Assembly: GCF_007752535.1 (NCBI RefSeq)
Contig: NZ_CP036426.1
Span: forward strand, 1,116,001 to 1,180,000
From: Tautonia plasticadhaerens
GTDB lineage: Bacteria > Planctomycetota > Planctomycetia > Isosphaerales > Isosphaeraceae
Reading direction: 5' to 3'
DNA: 64,000 nucleotides
The notes below the pieces were generated by a model that saw only the letters and a list, made by a program, of their open reading frames with translations, did not search any database and was not told where the DNA came from. Below, piece after piece: positions 62,813 through 64,000 of this stretch (position 1 is the first letter of the stretch; each line of letters starts with the position of its first letter). The position numbers and the translations under genes were made by a program.

Positions 62813-63208
62813 CGGGTCCGTCCGTCGTGTTGGTGGGCGGATCGACTCCGTCCCCCTCTCCCCGCGAGCGGGGAGAGGGCCGGGGTGAGGGGTCCCGGCG
62901 TTCGATCCCGAGCGTTGCGTGTCAGCCGACCCCCCTCACCCGGCCTCCGGCCACCCTCTCCCCCGAGGACGGGGGCGAGGGCCGGAGAGGGTCGCCCGCG
63001 TCAGGCATCTTCCTGGGTGAGCCCGGGCCGGAATGGGTGGCGTCGGGATACGGGGGCGATCCGGCCGCCGAGGGTTCGCCGCCGATCCGTCCCCGGGTTG
63101 CGATCCAGGCGGTTTCGGGATAGGTTTGAACGGATGTTGGAGATTCGCCCCGGTGGGGTTCGGCCGGGGAATTCGAGGCCCGGGTGACGCCTTCGGCGGG
63201 GCGGTGGC
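62813..63208. other. intergenic stretch with REP-like pair, 400 bases
   Basis: After the peroxiredoxin gene, holding the inverted repeat pair at 62854-62990 and no supported gene. Confidence 0.5.
62854..62990. repeat. REP-like inverted repeat pair
   Basis: A hairpin CCCTCTCCCCGC-GA-GCGGGGAGAGGG (62854-62879) runs into GGCCGGGGTGAGGGG. About 40 bases on, the related inverted copy CCCCTCACCCGGCC starts at 62933 and continues into CCCTCTCCCCC, with its own stem to about 62990. Such CCCTCTCCCGC-type pairs are dispersed repeats in several high-GC bacteria. Confidence 0.65.
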
Positions 63209-64000
63209 ATGGCGCGCGAGGCGATCGGCTGCGAGGCGATGCGGACGGGGCTGGCCCGGTCTCGCCGGGAATTCCTCCGGGCGGGGGGGCTCGGCCTGCT
63301 GGGCCTGAACCTGCCGACCTTGCTCGACGCGAGGGCGAGGACGAGGGCGTCGGCATTGCCCGTCGGGCCCGAGAGCTTCGGCAAGGCGAAGGCGGTCATC
63401 CTGCTCTTCATGTGGGGAGGACCCGCGCAGCAGGAAACCTGGGACCTGAAACCCGAGGCCCCGGAGCAGGTCCGGGGGGAGTTCCGGCCGATCGAGACGA
63501 ACGTGCCGGGGCTGATGATCTCCGAGCACTTCCCGAACCTGGCGAAGCGGGCCGACAAGCTCGCGGTGATCCGGTCGGTCCACCACAAGGACGTGAACCA
63601 CACGACCGCGACGCATGAACTGCTGACCGGGCACCCGATCCCCCGGGCCGGGGGCGGGCTGTTCTCCGAGGACTGGCCGCATTACGGGGCGGTGCTGGAG
63701 CAGATCGACCACTTCGGCAGGCGGTCGCCCCTGCCGCCCTATGTCCAGTTCATGCCGGTGAGCACCGACGGCGCCCCCCGGTTCGTGGAGCAGAGCCACG
63801 GCCAGGGGGCCGGCTGGCTCGGACCGGCGCTCAACCCGTTCTCGATCGACCACGACCCGAGCCTGCCGACCTACGACGTCGGCGACTTCCGCCTGCCGGC
63901 CGAGGTCGGCCCCACCCGACGGGACGTGCGCGAGGGGCTCTTGCAGGTCGTCGAGCGGCAGGCCCGGCACCTGGAGCAATCTCCCCAGGTCGACGCGATG
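63209..64000 (+). CDS. Tat-exported DUF1501 protein, N-terminal part
   Basis: The gene runs off the right edge; 264 residues are visible. A twin-arginine signal (SRREFLRAGGLGLLGLNLPT) is followed by the DUF1501 body: AKAVILLFMWGGPAQQETWD, PGLMISEHFPNLAKRADKLA, VIRSVHHKDVNHTTATHELL and PPYVQFMPVSTDGAPRF. The body agrees with the DUF1501 gene at 16-18 kb, including the H-rich segment. No DUF1549/1553 gene precedes it here, so its partner, if any, should lie beyond the window. A second ATG at 63239 is an alternative start. Confidence 0.9.
   Translation, partial: MAREAIGCEAMRTGLARSRREFLRAGGLGLLGLNLPTLLDARARTRASALPVGPESFGKAKAVILLFMWGGPAQQETWDLKPEAPEQVRGEFRPIETNVPGLMISEHFPNLAKRADKLAVIRSVHHKDVNHTTATHELLTGHPIPRAGGGLFSEDWPHYGAVLEQIDHFGRRSPLPPYVQFMPVSTDGAPRFVEQSHGQGAGWLGPALNPFSIDHDPSLPTYDVGDFRLPAEVGPTRRDVREGLLQVVERQARHLEQSPQVDAM

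Overview
This window looks like a chromosome segment of a planctomycete, most likely of the Isosphaeraceae. The call rests on very high GC with G/C-ending codons, two DUF1559 proteins with prepilin-type N-termini, a planctomycete cytochrome-c (DUF1549/DUF1553) protein paired with DUF1501, a DUF1080 protein, an ECF sigma factor coupled to a protein kinase, and three large surface proteins with LEPR-XLL-type N-terminal motifs. Genus cannot be fixed from sequence alone. I saw no tRNA, rRNA, CRISPR array, insertion sequence or phage gene.

Layout. 1-4.7 kb: the tail of a DegT-family aminotransferase, a Tat-exported sugar isomerase-like protein, and a minus-strand operon (DUF1559 protein, lipoprotein, PepSY membrane protein) preceded by a palindrome that resembles a Fur box. 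5-22 kb: mostly plus-strand metabolism and envelope genes: DUF1080, aldo/keto reductase, two multispan membrane proteins, panB, hisD, a secreted metallophosphoesterase, DUF1549/1553 plus DUF1501, a GNAT acetyltransferase and hisC. 22-29.6 kb: a compact minus-strand type II secretion/type IV pilus-like cluster with one GspE ATPase, three successive GspF paralogues, three minor pseudopilins and one DUF1559 pseudopilin, most with 4-bp stop/start overlaps. 29.6-33.6 kb: a class C beta-lactamase-like hydrolase, a hotdog thioesterase and a membrane-anchored MutS-like ATPase.

34.6-49 kb is the accessory surface region. A 1,760-residue protein carries RTX-type calcium-binding repeats, near-identical 294-bp Ig-like repeats and 153-bp FG-GAP/VCBS-like repeats. 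It is followed by a small membrane protein, the ECF sigma/kinase pair, a second RTX protein and an SdrD-B-repeat protein. All three large proteins carry an LExR-x-LL/LM motif at residues 38-45. Long gene-free leaders with inverted repeats separate them. 49.6-55 kb: two GT4 glycosyltransferases alternating with two methyltransferases, a likely surface-glycan cluster. 55-64 kb: a TIGR04283-type glycosyltransferase coupled to a uronate isomerase-like protein, a UvrB/UvrC-motif protein, pyrK, an rRNA pseudouridine synthase with low-complexity tails, a repeat-bearing gene-free stretch, an exported peroxiredoxin, and the start of a second DUF1501 gene cut by the window end.

Main points for follow-up: the putative iron-regulated DUF1559/lipoprotein/PepSY operon, the triple-GspF pseudopilus cluster, the LEPR-XLL surface-protein region around a sigma/kinase pair, and the irregularly spaced repeat family at 61.3-61.8 kb. 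Start sites were chosen from Shine-Dalgarno spacing, signal peptides and overlaps. Promoter and terminator calls come from inspection only.
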